DNA from: a virus
Virus record (IMG/VR): IMGVR_UViG_3300033571_015173
Span: 1-64,000 of that record
Direction: 5' to 3' (one strand)
Length of the DNA: 64,000 bases
Below are positions 30,199-38,644 of the stretch, in pieces. The translations under genes and the position numbers were made by a program. The notes under the pieces are model-generated. The model worked only from the letters and a program-made list of their open reading frames with translations, did no database searches and was not told the origin of the DNA. The first letter of the stretch is position 1. The number at the start of each line of letters is the position of its first letter.

Positions 30199-30392
30199 AT
30201 AGCTTTAGAAAGAGATGGCCTGATTGTGCCATATTCGCTATGACCCCAGATCAATTTCAGATGGGGTGGGGTTCGCCAGAAGCTGTGGGTATGGCAGCCC
30301 TTGTTGGATTGCACAATCCTCTGCTCTCGGACGAAGAGTTAGCAGAGTATGAGGCATCCTCCGATCCAGGGGCTGATACCTACGGTAGTTAA
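30165..30392 (+). CDS. Hypothetical protein, 75 aa
   Basis: Starts in the end of the previous gene after GTGGAGGGC. Soluble, with SRASEFHSDLNSFRKRWP and an acidic C terminus. Its last codons coincide with element copy 15, so element and coding sequence overlap. Confidence 0.55.
   Translation: MSRASEFHSDLNSFRKRWPDCAIFAMTPDQFQMGWGSPEAVGMAALVGLHNPLLSDEELAEYEASSDPGADTYGS
30356..30386 (+). promoter_or_regulatory. Two-hairpin element, copy 15
   Basis: CATCCTCCGATCCAGGGGCTG then TACC-TAC-GGT (mini-hairpin 30378-30386; loop TAC). Confidence 0.6.
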
Positions 30393-30413
30393 CTAAAGTA
30401 CGTGAGAACTGAG

Positions 30414-30447
30414 GTGGTGAATTATTAATTTAGTTCACCACTTTCCT
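30414..30447 (+). terminator. Terminator-like hairpin
   Basis: GTGGTGAA pairs with TTCACCAC (30434-30441) followed by TTTCCTTT; closes the accessory block. Confidence 0.65.
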
Positions 30448-30452
30448 TTATC

Positions 30453-30653
30453 ATGAAAGATAATATTTGCGTTTTTGGATTAGGTGGAATGGAGCCAAAA
30501 ATAATTAACTATCATGAACCGTGTGAGAAGGATGAGTGTTGGTGTAAAACCTCACCTAGCCTTCTCACTTGGTTTAATTTTTATGCCTTCCTGCCATCCG
30601 AACTAACTCGACAAACTAGGGTTAGTAGTCTTCGATCCTCTCTTTCGGAATGA
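30453..30653 (+). CDS. Small Cys-containing hypothetical protein, 66 aa
   Basis: Reads MKDNICVFGLGGMEPKI with three further Cys (EPCEKDECWCK). No strong ribosome binding site is visible. It overlaps the 3' end of the minus-strand FHA-like gene by 32 nt, so it is a marginal call. Confidence 0.35.
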   Translation: MKDNICVFGLGGMEPKIINYHEPCEKDECWCKTSPSLLTWFNFYAFLPSELTRQTRVSSLRSSLSE

Positions 30654-31461
30654 CTGGAAGCTGGTGATTGCGTGGGCTTGATTCGGGAGTATGCTTCCGA
30701 AGATCCCATACTATTGCCAGGGTTAGAATGCTGATAGTAAAGGTTAGAAAGTAAAGGGAGAGATAGATTTTCCACTTTACTGCAGTTCTTCCTTGCGGAG
30801 GAACAATCAACCAATCGAAGACTTTCGCTAGCATTCCCCATCTAGTTGCGGGGGGCGACGATGAGCCGACAAGATTTGCGGCATACTCACTCATTAGTGA
30901 GGACTCCTCGAATGGGATGAAGGTGTCTCTCATTCCATCTTTAGGCCAATTTTCTGGCTCCCATAGATCCACTGGAATCGTGGGAGAAGGACTTGTGGCA
31001 CAGTAAATACCTCCCAGTCCATCTTTCGGAGTATTAACTCCAAGCCAGATTCTCTCTCCACCTGCAATGAGAATCCCTTTTCTATCGACACGTATCCATC
31101 CTTCTTTATTGGCGACCCAAACGCCAACACTAGACTCAAAATATTCAAGCTTACCTTTGCGAGTAAGGTAACTCCCTCCAGAATAGATATGGAAGGACTG
31201 ATCTTTGCCACGAAATTCAATGGTAAAATGAATTCGCGATAGTCTTGAAGTGTTATCTTTTTTAGGCACAAAAACGAGACTGCAATACTCCAACCTTCCT
31301 GCGGTCCAGTATTGATTGGATCCCTTTTCATCTATTACATCAAGCGAAAAAGAAGATCCAACGAAATTAAAATCCGGGTCCTTACTGTCAACTACCTGAA
31401 GAACCGGAAATGAAGGGCTAAAAAACAAAAAAAGTGAGGGACAGGTAATGGTGCCATCCAT
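30622..31461 (-). CDS. FHA-like domain protein with C-terminal membrane anchor, 279 aa
   Basis: Residues ~60-145 follow the FHA pattern: SRIHFTIEFRGKDQSFHIYS (the S-R-x-H of the phosphothreonine pocket), then VGVWVANKEGWIRVDRKG and GGERIWLG. A single membrane segment lies near residues 230-252 (LYFLTFTISILTLAIVW), leaving a short basic tail. FHA domains bind phosphothreonine peptides. It is the only minus-strand gene in this stretch and its start overlaps the divergent gene at 31448. Confidence 0.6.
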   Translation of the reverse strand: MDGTITCPSLFLFFSPSFPVLQVVDSKDPDFNFVGSSFSLDVIDEKGSNQYWTAGRLEYCSLVFVPKKDNTSRLSRIHFTIEFRGKDQSFHIYSGGSYLTRKGKLEYFESSVGVWVANKEGWIRVDRKGILIAGGERIWLGVNTPKDGLGGIYCATSPSPTIPVDLWEPENWPKDGMRDTFIPFEESSLMSEYAANLVGSSSPPATRWGMLAKVFDWLIVPPQGRTAVKWKIYLSLYFLTFTISILTLAIVWDLRKHTPESSPRNHQLPVIPKERIEDY

Positions 31462-31759
31462 TGGGGAAATCCTCAGGAATAAAGACTGGGAGAGTAGGAA
31501 CGATAGTAGAGTGCGGTTTGTAAAGATCCAGCTAAAGGGATCTTACTCATCCATTGTAAAAATTTTAACAAAGTTCCGTCGCACTAGGACGTGGAGAGCT
31601 ATCAAAAATTGCGGGTGGGGAGAGGAAAGATCTCTCATTTTTGTAGCCGCAATCACCACCGACCTATTTGCCGCTCAAAAATGGTGGGAAGAGAAAGCAT
31701 TGGATTTCAACGTCGGAATTATTCTATTTGACATAGCAAAGGAGGACCCCGATCTATGA
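31448..31759 (+). CDS. Hypothetical basic protein, 103 aa
   Basis: The start lies within 14 bp shared with the start of the divergent FHA-like gene (ATGGTGCCATCCAT reads ATG on both strands). The protein is basic and aromatic (RFVKIQLKGSYSSIVKILTK, RRTRTWRAIKNCGWG). It overlaps the next gene by 4 nt. Family unknown. Confidence 0.55.
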   Translation: MVPSIGEILRNKDWESRNDSRVRFVKIQLKGSYSSIVKILTKFRRTRTWRAIKNCGWGEERSLIFVAAITTDLFAAQKWWEEKALDFNVGIILFDIAKEDPDL

Positions 31760-32325
31760 CTAGAATACTTCCATCGAAAGTTGGAAGGTGGAACATCTTA
31801 TCTCCGGCTGTAGTTAGGAGAAAGAAAGGTTACTGCTACTATTTCCATTTCTGCAGGTGTGACTGCGGAACGGAGAAGTGGGTAAGCAGGACACACCTTC
31901 TTAGTGAAAAGACTAGATCTTGTGGCTGTTATAAGAAAGAGGCCAACAGAATATGGAAGTCTCTAACCTCCAAGAAGAATGAAAATATAGCAAGAGAAGA
32001 ATGGGAGCGAATAAGATCAGATAGTGAATGGTCTGATTTTGTTTCCTTCTACCGAGATACACAGCCTCAACGAACCAGGAGGCATCATCTTCACAAGATT
32101 AATAAAGACTTACCTTATTCTAAAGACAATTTTAGATGGGTAAAAAGTAAACACAAGATAATTGAATTTAACGGGAAGAGCCTAGTCCTAAAAGACTGGG
32201 TAAAGGAACCAGAAGCTAACGGACTATCTTTAAGCCTCTTACATAAGAGGTATGATCGAGGTGATCCACCTGCAGAAATATTTAGACCTAATGGCAAAAT
32301 ACATTCCGATAAAGAAAGGAACTAG
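31756..32325 (+). CDS. Zinc-cluster HNH/AP2-type endonuclease candidate
   Basis: 189 aa. The cysteine cluster CRCDCGTEKW...SCGC (residues ~33-58) is typical of small phage homing-type endonucleases with AP2 or HNH modules. A later helical region, RTRRHHLHKINKDLPYSKDN, and FRWVKSKHKI resemble the end of such proteins. It overlaps the next gene, which has a related layout. DNA cutting is inferred from the family, not shown. Confidence 0.65.
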   Translation: MTRILPSKVGRWNILSPAVVRRKKGYCYYFHFCRCDCGTEKWVSRTHLLSEKTRSCGCYKKEANRIWKSLTSKKNENIAREEWERIRSDSEWSDFVSFYRDTQPQRTRRHHLHKINKDLPYSKDNFRWVKSKHKIIEFNGKSLVLKDWVKEPEANGLSLSLLHKRYDRGDPPAEIFRPNGKIHSDKERN

Positions 32326-32962
32326 GTTTGGTTTCTTAACCGCTCTAGAACTTCAAGAGGGATCTCATCCTTCTCTTTTTGAGTTGAGAAATTGGGCTTG
32401 CCGCTGTGACTGTCAAAGAGATACCATCGTAAACGAATTAGAATTAAGGATGAATAAGAGGATTGCCTGTGGACAAAGAGGATGTCACATTGCAGACTTG
32501 GATCTTTCTGCTACAGCTCCTCATATTGTTCGTCCATCCTCTATTGCCGAGTTCCATTCATGGAAGTTCATTTTGACTGCTTGCACCAATCCTGCGAGTA
32601 GGCATTATGAGTTTTATGGAGGGAAGGGAATTAAGATGCAAGAGGAGTGGATTAGGTCTTTTGACACCTTCTATTTGGATATGAAGGAAAAGCCTACTCC
32701 TAAGCATCGTCTTTCTAGAAAGGTGGCGGAGAAGGGATTCATTAAAGGCAATTGCTATTGGGGTTCTATTTCTCCAACTGAAGAACCTCTCCTCATTACC
32801 TACAACGGGATCAAACTAAGTTGTACTGAATGGTCGAACTATTTGGCCCAGTACGAAAACTTGAATTTAACCCCGCAGCTCATTCGAGCCAGGTACTTTG
32901 TCTATGGGTGGGACGCGGAAAGGACCCTGACCACCCCATCTAGAAGCGTAAGAAAAAAATAG
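32291..32962 (+). CDS. Second zinc-cluster homing-endonuclease-like protein, 223 aa
   Basis: The start at 32291 (MAKYIPIKKGTRFGFLTALE) is preferred. It has CRCDCQRD...CGQRGC near residues 38-65, then YEFYGGKGIKMQEEW and FDTFYLDMKEKPTPKHRLSR, the YGGxG and D-rich blocks common in cyanophage homing endonucleases. It overlaps 31756-32325 by 35 nt. The pair may be diverged duplicates. Confidence 0.7.
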   Translation: MAKYIPIKKGTRFGFLTALELQEGSHPSLFELRNWACRCDCQRDTIVNELELRMNKRIACGQRGCHIADLDLSATAPHIVRPSSIAEFHSWKFILTACTNPASRHYEFYGGKGIKMQEEWIRSFDTFYLDMKEKPTPKHRLSRKVAEKGFIKGNCYWGSISPTEEPLLITYNGIKLSCTEWSNYLAQYENLNLTPQLIRARYFVYGWDAERTLTTPSRSVRKK

Positions 32963-32969
32963 TCGCCTT

Positions 32970-33000
32970 TTGCGAATATTTTTTTTATCTATGCTAGTAT
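32970..33000 (+). promoter_or_regulatory. Promoter candidate for the membrane/FtsK operon
   Basis: TTGCGA (32970-32975) and extended -10 TGCTAGTAT (32992-33000) with a 19-nt, T-rich spacer; about 100 nt ahead of 33104. Confidence 0.55.
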
Positions 33001-33103
33001 AGTGGGCAGCAGACTAGACTGCTACATAGAATCCTGATTGGGAAGTGACCAGATAGGAGACTATTACTGTCTAGTTTGCTGTCTATTTTTTCGAGGATTA
33101 AAC

Positions 33104-33655
33104 ATGAGTCTGTCCGATGTTGAGGCGGAATTGAGCCAGAGATTGGCAATTGGTGAGGAATGGATCACGAAAAAAGAATTAATGGAGCTATACAACATAG
33201 CTAGTCTCGTTACATGCCGAGAATATCTATCTGTATGCGGACTACCTACGTCTTCGACTCAATATCACATTGAGAAGGAGATCCGAACTCGATTTCATCT
33301 GGCCTATAAGATGCGCCAAGAAAAGAAGTCGATGGCTCAGGTTAGGGCTTTCTTTCAGGGCAAAGACATAATTCCTGAAGATGAAGACTCCCTCGCTCAG
33401 GAGAATAGTCGGGAACAGCAACAGGAGATGTCTGGGTTTGCCATCCAGTTAGCTGAGAGGGTTATGCAGCAAGCACTAGAGGAAGCATTCGATCAAGTAA
33501 TGCAACCTGATGTATTGGTGCCAATGGTTCAGAGAGTCATTGCCAATCGAATGCGATGCAATTCTGAGTCCATTCGCAAATCGATGAAGCAAGTAACCGA
33601 AAAAAAGTTATTGCTTCCCTCAGAAGACTTGCCAACCACTACGATCCTTATGTGA
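33104..33655 (+). CDS. Hypothetical HTH-like helical protein, 183 aa
   Basis: The start at 33104 follows CGAGGATTAAAC. The N-terminal segment EWITKKELMELYNIASLVTC suggests a DNA-binding helix pair. The remainder is charged coiled helix (QLAERVMQQALEEAFDQVMQ). First gene after the 32970 promoter, so a regulator of this operon is possible. Confidence 0.55.
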   Translation: MSLSDVEAELSQRLAIGEEWITKKELMELYNIASLVTCREYLSVCGLPTSSTQYHIEKEIRTRFHLAYKMRQEKKSMAQVRAFFQGKDIIPEDEDSLAQENSREQQQEMSGFAIQLAERVMQQALEEAFDQVMQPDVLVPMVQRVIANRMRCNSESIRKSMKQVTEKKLLLPSEDLPTTTILM

Positions 33656-34179
33656 TCGCGGCCATTGCAACCCTCATCTACAGGAAATTGAGCATTATGC
33701 AATACGAGCAGTTTGCCTTATTGGAAGAGTCCGAGATTGAAAGGACAGGTCAGAAAAGATTCCTTGGTGGGATGAGCATGGGGTTTTCAATCGCTGCGAT
33801 CCCCCTTTCAATCTTCATTGCATTCGCGGATTTACCGCGAGAATACAAGTTCTTAAATCAGATCGGGGCTATCAGTGGTCTACTCTCGATCTTCTCTGTT
33901 GCTTCGGCAGCCTGGAAAGTCACCACCCCAACTGACGACGAAACTTTGAAAGGGGGCGAGGATTACTTTGAGAAAGCTAAACCTCTAGCAAGTCACTATT
34001 CAGCGCGAGAAGAGATTGAAGATTGCTACCCAATTCCCTCTGACATTCCTGACAGATCTAAGACTATGGCAGATTTCTTTCCCCCCTCTCCAGCTCCTGT
34101 TACTTTCACGTATGAGCCGGAGTTGGAGGAAGATCGCAAGCCGGAAGTGAAAGACAAGCCAAAAATAACTCCTTACTAG
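33652..34179 (+). CDS. Two-span membrane protein, 175 aa
   Basis: GTG at 33652 overlaps the previous TGA; an inner ATG at 33697 (MQYEQFALLEESEIERTGQK) is an alternative start. Membrane segments are MSMGFSIAAIPLSIFIAFA and IGAISGLLSIFSVASAAW. The C-terminal ~70 residues are hydrophilic and Pro/Glu-rich. Probably part of the same envelope complex as its neighbours. Confidence 0.65.
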   Translation: MIAAIATLIYRKLSIMQYEQFALLEESEIERTGQKRFLGGMSMGFSIAAIPLSIFIAFADLPREYKFLNQIGAISGLLSIFSVASAAWKVTTPTDDETLKGGEDYFEKAKPLASHYSAREEIEDCYPIPSDIPDRSKTMADFFPPSPAPVTFTYEPELEEDRKPEVKDKPKITPY

Positions 34180-34196
34180 CTATTTGGGATCTCCAC

Positions 34197-34808
34197 ATGA
34201 AGCTTAGAATTACATCGACCGGATTCAAGTTTGATGGGACACCGGAAGAGCTGGTGGCTATGTCTCAATCGGAGATCCCGTATACAGCAATCAACGCTTA
34301 TACAAGGCCCCGACTTGAGCAGCAACAGGCTTATCTGCAGCCCAAGCTAAAGGGTATTCCATCTTCCTTGTCTGATTTCAGACTGGATCATGGTGTTATC
34401 CCTGAAATCCCAGTTGTTGAAGATAAGTTGGCTAAGGCTTCCGAAGTAGTCAGGCTGAAAGGTCAAGAAGCACAAATAGAAGACCATGCTGCTGCTGAAC
34501 CCACTCAAATCCAGACTGATACTAAATTGCAATTTGAGCCTGTAAAAACCTGGGCTCAGAAATGGGAGGTCATCCAAAAGGTTTTTGAGGTCGTGGGCTG
34601 GATGGCAGTTCTTTTAGTAGCTGGGTTTTTAATGGTGTCTGCCTATGAGCAGGGATTCTTTAACAGCGTTAAGCCATCTCCATCTTCTTCTCCTTCTCCA
34701 TCTCCATCTCCATCTCCATCTCCATCTCCATCTCCTTCTGCCATTCCTTCGTCGAATGACATTAGGATTATTCCTGTTCCACCCCCACCCCCACCCGTAG
34801 GAGGATAA
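34197..34808 (+). CDS. Single-span membrane protein with Ser-Pro repeat, 203 aa
   Basis: One membrane segment (VVGWMAVLLVAGFLMVSAYE) lies near residue 145. It is followed by about ten SP dipeptides (PSPSPSPSPS; DNA repeat CATCTC at ~34679-34740) and a Pro run at the end (PVPPPPPPVGG). The Ser-Pro rod probably spans a wall or periplasm. The N-terminal 140 residues would be cytoplasmic if it is type II. Confidence 0.7.
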   Translation: MKLRITSTGFKFDGTPEELVAMSQSEIPYTAINAYTRPRLEQQQAYLQPKLKGIPSSLSDFRLDHGVIPEIPVVEDKLAKASEVVRLKGQEAQIEDHAAAEPTQIQTDTKLQFEPVKTWAQKWEVIQKVFEVVGWMAVLLVAGFLMVSAYEQGFFNSVKPSPSSSPSPSPSPSPSPSPSPSAIPSSNDIRIIPVPPPPPPVGG

Positions 34809-34810
34809 CT

Positions 34811-35158
34811 ATGATGTTTACATTCCACGATGATAAACCTGAGGATTACGCAATAGATGAGGAACCAAAATCTTCTCCTGTTAAGCACTCATCTGGATTC
34901 TCTGCGGTGATTACTCCTAAAAAAGCCTCCACTACCAATTGGATGGAGGTCTTTTCGTTCTTCGCTATGGGAGCAATTACTATTGCAATTCTTTCCAAGA
35001 TCTTGTTCCTTGTTGGAATGCCTAAGATGGCAGGCTTTTTTGGGCTAACTGCTACGAGTTCTTTTATTCTTGGACTGGCTGTCCAATCGAATAATCGATC
35101 CCGATTGGTGGCTATAGCAGTCGGAACATTTGTCGGTTACTTACTAGTTTTGCTATGA
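34811..35158 (+). CDS. Three-span membrane protein, 115 aa
   Basis: After a hydrophilic start come FFAMGAITIAILSKILFLVG, FFGLTATSSFILGLAV and LVAIAVGTFVGYLLVLL. It overlaps the next gene by ATGA. Family unknown; part of the same membrane operon. Confidence 0.65.
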   Translation: MMFTFHDDKPEDYAIDEEPKSSPVKHSSGFSAVITPKKASTTNWMEVFSFFAMGAITIAILSKILFLVGMPKMAGFFGLTATSSFILGLAVQSNNRSRLVAIAVGTFVGYLLVLL

Positions 35159-35496
35159 AAACCCTAATTGTCAGAAACCAATCAGTGGAGATCACTCCAC
35201 AGCAGGCTGGCTTTATTCAGTTGCAAGTTCAGATGGATGTTGAAATCCTCGCATCTGACTTGGTTGTAGCCTTCAATTTCATTGGAGCGCTAATGGAAAA
35301 AGAAATCCAGCTTACACAATTAGGAGCTCCACAAGAAGACATAGATAACTGTAAGCCACTATTCACGATCAACATAATTGCGTGGCTACTTTATTTGGGC
35401 TTCTTTACAGAAGACCTTGCACTAAGAAAGGCTTCTTTAGTTGAAAGAGCCATGATTGTCTTGCAGTCTTTGGATGATTTTGAAAGTGGCAAGTGA
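35155..35496 (+). CDS. Hypothetical protein, 113 aa
   Basis: Overlaps the preceding stop (ATGA). Amphipathic helices (QVQMDVEILASDLVVAFNF, TINIIAWLLYLGFF). Precedes the FtsK-type gene; partner unknown. Confidence 0.55.
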   Translation: MKTLIVRNQSVEITPQQAGFIQLQVQMDVEILASDLVVAFNFIGALMEKEIQLTQLGAPQEDIDNCKPLFTINIIAWLLYLGFFTEDLALRKASLVERAMIVLQSLDDFESGK

Positions 35497-35521
35497 CATA
35501 CCAGGTTATTACGTGCGAATA

Positions 35522-36991
35522 ATGGAACTATCAGCTTTAAGACGGAACCAATATATTAGAGCTGCTCATATCCCAGCTCTGGAGCTAGAAATTCTTCGTT
35601 TAGCTTCCGAAGAAGAAAGACAAAAACACTTCCGTTATTTGGTAGGGCAGCTAGTCTATACTGCACTGAGGGAAAGAGATTCAAGTCTGCTCAAAGACAC
35701 GCGCAAGTATGCCCAAGACAAACATGGGATTAATCCCTCGGTTTTCTTGGACATTGAGCGGGAAGTGTCACAAGCAGCAAGCGTTCCTATCCTCTCAGAA
35801 AATATCATCCCAACCATTGCGGTTGAGAAAACTACTCCAAGGATCAACTCTCTTGCCGATAGGGGCAAGCTAATGGTTGAAGCCTGGAGCGCTCAAGGGA
35901 TGAGGTGTGAATTAGTTGGCTCCTCAGAAGAACCGGCTAGATGCCGAATCTTCAAGTTTAAGAAGGACATCAACCAGACCTTTGCCAGCTTTAGTCGCTA
36001 CCTACCGGAGGTCTTATCGAACGCAGGATATGATCCAGAATCAGTTATTCCGATCCTGGCTCTTCCTAACAATGAGTTCATGCTTCAAGTTCCCAAGTCG
36101 CCTTCGGAGTGGACCACTCTTTGGTGGTTCAAGGCCGATGAAGCTGAGAATCTTAAAGATCTGGTTGAAAATGTCAAGCAATACTTCCTTGAAAATCCCG
36201 ACTCTTTCCCGGTCGGGCAGAAAGTATCCGGCGAACCTCTCTTGATTAAGCATCGTAACTCTACTTTCGCTATCGGGGACTCCCGCAGTGGGAAGAGCAA
36301 CTTTCTTAGAATTCTCATTCTAGATCTCGTACTTGCTTATACCCGTCAGCAAGTTGAAATCTTCCTATGGGATTTCAAGATGGGCTTAACCTTTAATTGT
36401 TTTAAGGCAGCTCCACAAGTTACAAGCTTCGTCTTTAATGGCCAGGAAGGTCATGACTTCTTGGATGAGGCAAGAGAAGATATTGACTTCTTTTACGATG
36501 CTGCAGCTTATAGAGGAGAAATCTTTAGGAAGAGTGGAGTAACAGACATCCATGAATTCCATGAGAAGTTCCCGTTAGGAAAGAGACTCCCATACCTCTT
36601 TCTATTTATTGATGAATTAAGGAAGTGTAAGGAGTTGCTGGGAAAGGACTTGTTTGTTTCCTTCCTTACTGATGCCGTAACCCAGTGGCAGGCATTAGGC
36701 ATTTATGTTGTCTGCGCAACTCAATATCCTGCACAGGCGGATTCATTGTCTCCTTCGGTAAGATCCTCATTCGTTAATAAGGTTTCATTTGTTACTTCAG
36801 ATTCAGGAATTGGTCTGCTGTTTCCAAAGGGCTCTCCTGGTTTAAGGATTGTCCCTAGTCTCTTAGGGGGTGGGGACTTCTTTATTCAGAACTCAGGAAG
36901 AGGTCAGTGCCTTTTTCTGAATGATGCCTTGGTTCAAAAGATCATCAAGTTGCTATCTGTAGATACACCAGACTGGGAGGAGTGGAACTGA
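35522..36991 (+). CDS. FtsK/HerA-type DNA translocase or pumping ATPase
   Basis: 489 aa from the ATG at 35522; GTG 35513 is also possible. The RecA-like motor has Walker A GDSRSGKSNF, Walker B LPYLFLFIDELRKC, a sensor-like segment IYVVCATQYPAQAD and a terminal region GLRIVPSLLGGGDFFIQNSG. This is the FtsK/SpoIIIE order. The ~230-residue N-terminal part has no membrane segment. Surrounding membrane proteins suggest a DNA-transfer or injection machine at the envelope. It is separate from TerL, so packaging is not its obvious job. Confidence 0.8.
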   Translation: MELSALRRNQYIRAAHIPALELEILRLASEEERQKHFRYLVGQLVYTALRERDSSLLKDTRKYAQDKHGINPSVFLDIEREVSQAASVPILSENIIPTIAVEKTTPRINSLADRGKLMVEAWSAQGMRCELVGSSEEPARCRIFKFKKDINQTFASFSRYLPEVLSNAGYDPESVIPILALPNNEFMLQVPKSPSEWTTLWWFKADEAENLKDLVENVKQYFLENPDSFPVGQKVSGEPLLIKHRNSTFAIGDSRSGKSNFLRILILDLVLAYTRQQVEIFLWDFKMGLTFNCFKAAPQVTSFVFNGQEGHDFLDEAREDIDFFYDAAAYRGEIFRKSGVTDIHEFHEKFPLGKRLPYLFLFIDELRKCKELLGKDLFVSFLTDAVTQWQALGIYVVCATQYPAQADSLSPSVRSSFVNKVSFVTSDSGIGLLFPKGSPGLRIVPSLLGGGDFFIQNSGRGQCLFLNDALVQKIIKLLSVDTPDWEEWN

Positions 36992-37554
36992 TGAAGCGAA
37001 TCTATATCCCCTTAATGATCCTGGCTGGCTTTTTTATAGGTTCTGTATCCGCAAACCTGGCTCTCAATCTAATCGCAAAGTCTACCAATCAAGAGCCAAC
37101 CTATCAACTGACCTTGAACCGGAAGCTCGACTTTGTGAAGGAGCGTCATTACCTGGGAACAGCCCCTCTATATCATGGGAAATATGAGGGGTTTCTTCTG
37201 CAGCATATTGATACTGGCGAGTCTTTAGCCAGGTATAACATCATTCTTCAAGGGAGAATTCGGATTGCTGACATAGTTCAGCAGTCGAATGCCGTTATTC
37301 TTCCGGCTCCTACCTTTGAAGTCAGGATACAGGATCTTGGCATTACTCCAGTCAGGAAGAGCTGGTTTAGACCGGCGAATCCAACGGATCAAGAGTTGAA
37401 TGAAGAAGCAAAGGCCAAGCTCTCCCTCATGCTGCGGAGGGAGTGTACTTCTTTGCTGGAGGAGGTGAATGATCAGGCCAAGGAATTCATTCAGCCTCTG
37501 GTTAATACCCCTGTAATCACCAATCTTGATCCATGCTTTCAAGACAGACAATAA
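36991..37554 (+). CDS. Signal-anchored envelope protein, 187 aa
   Basis: The ATG overlaps the FtsK-type stop by one base. The N-terminal hydrophobic segment (IYIPLMILAGFFIGSVSANL) looks like a signal anchor; the rest is beta-rich and exported by prediction. Overlaps the next gene by 22 nt. Family unknown. Confidence 0.65.
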   Translation: MKRIYIPLMILAGFFIGSVSANLALNLIAKSTNQEPTYQLTLNRKLDFVKERHYLGTAPLYHGKYEGFLLQHIDTGESLARYNIILQGRIRIADIVQQSNAVILPAPTFEVRIQDLGITPVRKSWFRPANPTDQELNEEAKAKLSLMLRRECTSLLEEVNDQAKEFIQPLVNTPVITNLDPCFQDRQ

Positions 37555-38222
37555 TTCTTGGTGGACTTATAGGATTATTCATCCTGGGCGGTGGAAAGAA
37601 TTTGCCTCCGCCAAGTTCACCCGTGCCCTTGGTTTCTACTCCGACAAAAAGGCAAGTCCAATACTACTACAATTTATTCGATAGTAGTATGCTTATCAGT
37701 TGCCTAGTTGGTAGGGCTGAAGGAACCAAGGATCTTAGCTGTCAAAAGAATTCAGCATGGTATGGACATACAGATCCTGGCGATGGCTTATGGAACCGGG
37801 GTTGGTGTTCCTTTAGTTTAACCAGACATGGTATGAAAGTTGGAGATACCCCCGAAGAAGCAGATAAACAATGTCGCATTCTAATAGCGAAACGTGCTAA
37901 GATATTACAAGAACAGTTTGATAAGTTGCGGATTAAAACACATCCACTAGCAACTATCAATGCACTAGATTTGGCCATCCAGTCTCCGCAGGCAGCATTT
38001 GGGGATGAATGCAACCCCGGATATGCTCGGAACTTGAATGACTATATCTACGATAATCCGAAGGCTCCACTTCTAACTCAGATTATTGAGGCTAGAGTGA
38101 AGAGTTACTGGAGCAATTGTTCTGGTAAATATGAAGTTTGGTGCAAGTCCTATGAGTGCATCAAGGCAGACCAAGAGAGAAGGGTGTATGCTATCTTATC
38201 TGCATACAAGCAGATCAAATGA
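37533..38222 (+). CDS. Exported protein, lysozyme-like candidate, 229 aa
   Basis: A signal or anchor segment (IILGGLIGLFILGGGKNL) is followed by GRAEGTKDLS, AWYGHTDPGDGLWNRGWCSF and helical repeats. The early Glu followed by a YGHTDPG-type motif recalls cell-wall hydrolases with a lysozyme-like fold, but I cannot confirm this. Six Cys suggest disulfides outside the cytoplasm. A wall-opening role beside an FtsK-type pump would make sense. Confidence 0.5.
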   Translation: MLSRQTIILGGLIGLFILGGGKNLPPPSSPVPLVSTPTKRQVQYYYNLFDSSMLISCLVGRAEGTKDLSCQKNSAWYGHTDPGDGLWNRGWCSFSLTRHGMKVGDTPEEADKQCRILIAKRAKILQEQFDKLRIKTHPLATINALDLAIQSPQAAFGDECNPGYARNLNDYIYDNPKAPLLTQIIEARVKSYWSNCSGKYEVWCKSYECIKADQERRVYAILSAYKQIK

Positions 38223-38644
38223 ATAGGATCATTCGTAATCTCTGTCTAATAATGCTTGCGCTGAATGGTGCAGCATTAACAAGTCTGCTACAATGGGAAG
38301 TCGGATACAGCTTTTATCTTCTAGGACTCTCTTACCTGCTATTTGAGTACCTAGATTCTCCGAAGCATCCCAATCCCCGAGCCAGGGGTAAGTGGCTCCG
38401 CCTAAAAAGCAGGAAAATCTCACCTATATATAGAGGAAAACATCATGCCACGTCGGAAAGCTATTGTCGAAACAACCGAAGGAACCGAAGTGACCGAAGG
38501 AACCGAAGTGACCGAAGCCCCGAAAGCCAAGCGGAAGCGTCGGGTATTGACTCCAGCACAACAAGTGCAGGAGACACTGGCCAAACAGAAGGAATCTGTG
38601 GCCAAGAAACAGCAAGCGTTGGAAGCGGAAAGACTGAAGATTGA
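38219..38644 (+). CDS. Membrane protein overlapping the next gene, 141 aa
   Basis: ATG overlaps the previous TGA (ATGA). Two membrane segments (NLCLIMLALNGAALTSLLQW, FYLLGLSYLLFEYL) are followed by a very basic tail (RRNRSDRRNRSDR). The last 200 nt overlap, in another frame, the start of 38445-38894. The tail may be real dual coding or the functional protein may be effectively shorter. Confidence 0.5.
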   Translation: MNRIIRNLCLIMLALNGAALTSLLQWEVGYSFYLLGLSYLLFEYLDSPKHPNPRARGKWLRLKSRKISPIYRGKHHATSESYCRNNRRNRSDRRNRSDRSPESQAEASGIDSSTTSAGDTGQTEGICGQETASVGSGKTED

